NCBI GenBank assembly: GCA_013329865.1
Contig: DUJJ01000098.1
Location: 3,083-11,047 of the forward strand
DNA: 7,965 nt
DNA from: Candidatus Poseidoniaceae archaeon
GTDB lineage: Archaea > Thermoplasmatota > Poseidoniia > Poseidoniales > Poseidoniaceae
Direction of reading: 5' to 3'
The notes beneath the pieces were generated by a model. It had not been told where the DNA came from. It ran no database searches and saw only the letters and a program-made list of their open reading frames with translations. Every line of letters starts with the position of its first letter. Positions within the stretch are counted from its first letter, which is position 1. Below, one piece after another: positions 7,002-7,965 of the stretch. The position numbers and the translations under genes are program-made.

Positions 7002-7965
7002 TTAAACGTCTGCAACCCGAATTACCCTGGTGGTACGGTATCCTTGAAGCATCTTGACAAATTTTCGTTTCCTAAATTCCTCATCGAGGGTCTCGTCGCC
7101 AGTGTCTATTCTAACGTTAGATAAGCCCATCAGTTTTGCCGGTGTGGCCACCCCGAGTATTGATTCAATACCAATTAGCCTTAGTACCTCTGGTGATAAT
7201 TGTAAGTTGCCTCGTCCAATGAGGAAGCCTTGTCCGCCCATGGGCGAAAGGAGTAGTAGCTTTTCTTCCTGATGGGAAGCAAGGAGTTTGATTAGTTCTG
7301 TTTCGTTCAAGTCACTGTGGATTTGGCCTTTGTGTTGTATGTCTATTCCCAGTAGGGTTAGCTTTTGTTCGATTAACTCCCCAATTAATCTCAGGGTTCC
7401 GCCACTGCCCCAGATTATCATCAAATCTGGTTTACTGGCAATTAGTTCAGCGATATGATTGGCTAGTCCTTCGATTATTTCCTCTTCTGAGGCTCGTTCA
7501 ACCTGCTGCTTAGCACCCTGCATAAATCTGGGACTTGCCGGTGTCAGAGCCTCTCCATACATGCGGACTTTCCACTGCCCCATCAAGTAGAGTTCTTCGT
7601 CCAAATCCATTACTTCGGTTATCGATGCCATCAAATCACCTATAACAAATGAGAATAGCACTTCTGCTGCAGCGCTGGGTGTCGTAGCGAAACAGCCTGA
7701 ATACATCTTAACCCCACCTGGCACTCCAATAAGGGGTATTTTTTCTTGGCCCAATGCATTGACGATATCTCTAGTAGTTCCGTCCCCACCAGCGTATAGT
7801 ATGACCTCGACATTCAATTCGATTAGCTGCTTAACAAGATTGGTGGTGTCATTCGCTGAAGTCGTTGGTGGGCTTGTTCCCACAATGTGATAGTCATTAG
7901 GTATCCAGTCACCACCCATTCTGCCTTCCCAAGCATATAAGTCAGGCAATACATCGCTGCGGTTT
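7002..7965 (-). CDS. ATP-NAD kinase-like protein (COG3199 type), N-terminus outside window
   Basis: The visible 320 residues belong to the ATP-NAD/AcoX kinase superfamily, which shares the diacylglycerol kinase-like nucleotide-binding fold. The diagnostic GGDGT motif is at visible residues 59-63 (YAGGDGTTRDIVNAL; bases 7776-7790). It is followed by GVPGGVKMYSGCFA (80-93), an EVMDLDEE stretch (117-124), WGSGGTL (185-191), GGQGFLIGRGNLQLSP (243-258) and ATPAKL (273-278). These extra C-terminal blocks match the COG3199 group (predicted polyphosphate/ATP-NAD kinases) rather than the shorter classical NAD kinase. The substrate is therefore not certain: NAD phosphorylation is likely by family, but few members have been characterised. 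No ATG is needed at 7949, where the codon is an internal TTG; the frame runs off the window edge, and the usual N-terminal segment of this family (IVNPIAG-like) is missing, so perhaps 50-80 residues lie outside. It abuts pyrG tail to tail with no intergenic base. Confidence 0.85.
   Translation of the reverse strand, partial: NRSDVLPDLYAWEGRMGGDWIPNDYHIVGTSPPTTSANDTTNLVKQLIELNVEVILYAGGDGTTRDIVNALGQEKIPLIGVPGGVKMYSGCFATTPSAAAEVLFSFVIGDLMASITEVMDLDEELYLMGQWKVRMYGEALTPASPRFMQGAKQQVERASEEEIIEGLANHIAELIASKPDLMIIWGSGGTLRLIGELIEQKLTLLGIDIQHKGQIHSDLNETELIKLLASHQEEKLLLLSPMGGQGFLIGRGNLQLSPEVLRLIGIESILGVATPAKLMGLSNVRIDTGDETLDEEFRKRKFVKMLQGYRTTRVIRVADV

Noticed and set aside
7058..7078. T-rich stretch (ATTTTCGTTTCC) downstream of pyrG as a terminator
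   Set aside because: Archaeal terminators are often oligo-T tracts, but this one is interrupted, about 60 bases inside the opposite gene, and fully explained by that gene's Lys/Arg/Phe-rich codons.
7947..7949. Start codon for the NAD kinase-like gene at 7949
   Set aside because: The codon is TTG, the frame continues to the window edge, and the family's N-terminal segment is missing, so the gene is better described as truncated by the window.
1..7965. A previously undescribed multi-gene system
   Set aside because: All six genes are recognisable housekeeping or metabolic families. There are no clusters of unknown genes, mobile elements, CRISPR repeats or RNA genes, so such a claim is not supported.

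Overview
The window looks like a slice of a gene-dense archaeal chromosome. An archaeal group II chaperonin (thermosome) sits beside the tail of a bacterial-type DnaK, and a mevalonate-pathway HMG-CoA synthase serves archaeal (isoprenoid ether) lipid synthesis. The starts I examined lack convincing Shine-Dalgarno sequences but have A/T-rich TATA-like elements upstream, as in archaeal leaderless or short-leader genes. This mix suggests a mesophilic Euryarchaeota/Thermoplasmatota-like lineage, for example marine Group II/III archaea. That placement is an inference from gene content and has not been tested by phylogeny.

Layout. Positions 1-924 (+) hold the C-terminal half of dnaK, cut by the window edge. 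Positions 960-2537 (+) hold a thermosome subunit with several departures from the usual family motifs. Positions 2605-4176 (+) hold an HMG-CoA synthase of the bacterial/eukaryotic MvaS type, enlarged by two insertions. Positions 4173-5225 (-) hold a zinc-dependent, L-threonine 3-dehydrogenase-like enzyme whose stop codon overlaps the HMG-CoA synthase stop. Positions 5226-5357 are the only sizeable intergenic stretch, a divergent promoter region with TATA-like boxes and repeated TATCAA elements. Positions 5358-7001 (+) hold a full-length CTP synthase that resembles the eukaryotic enzyme more than the E. coli one. Positions 7002-7965 (-) hold an ATP-NAD kinase-like protein (COG3199 type), cut at its N-terminus by the window edge and abutting pyrG with no intergenic base.

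Functional picture. The genes are housekeeping: protein folding (DnaK, thermosome), isoprenoid precursors (HMG-CoA synthase), amino-acid catabolism (threonine dehydrogenase), pyrimidine nucleotide synthesis (CTP synthase) and probable NAD(P) or polyphosphate-related metabolism (COG3199). The two chaperone genes may be co-transcribed; the rest do not form one pathway. I see no mobile element, CRISPR array, RNA gene, toxin-antitoxin or defence module, and no evidence for a new multi-gene system. The points of interest are unusual versions of known enzymes, the very tight convergent gene ends, and the repeat structure in the divergent promoter.
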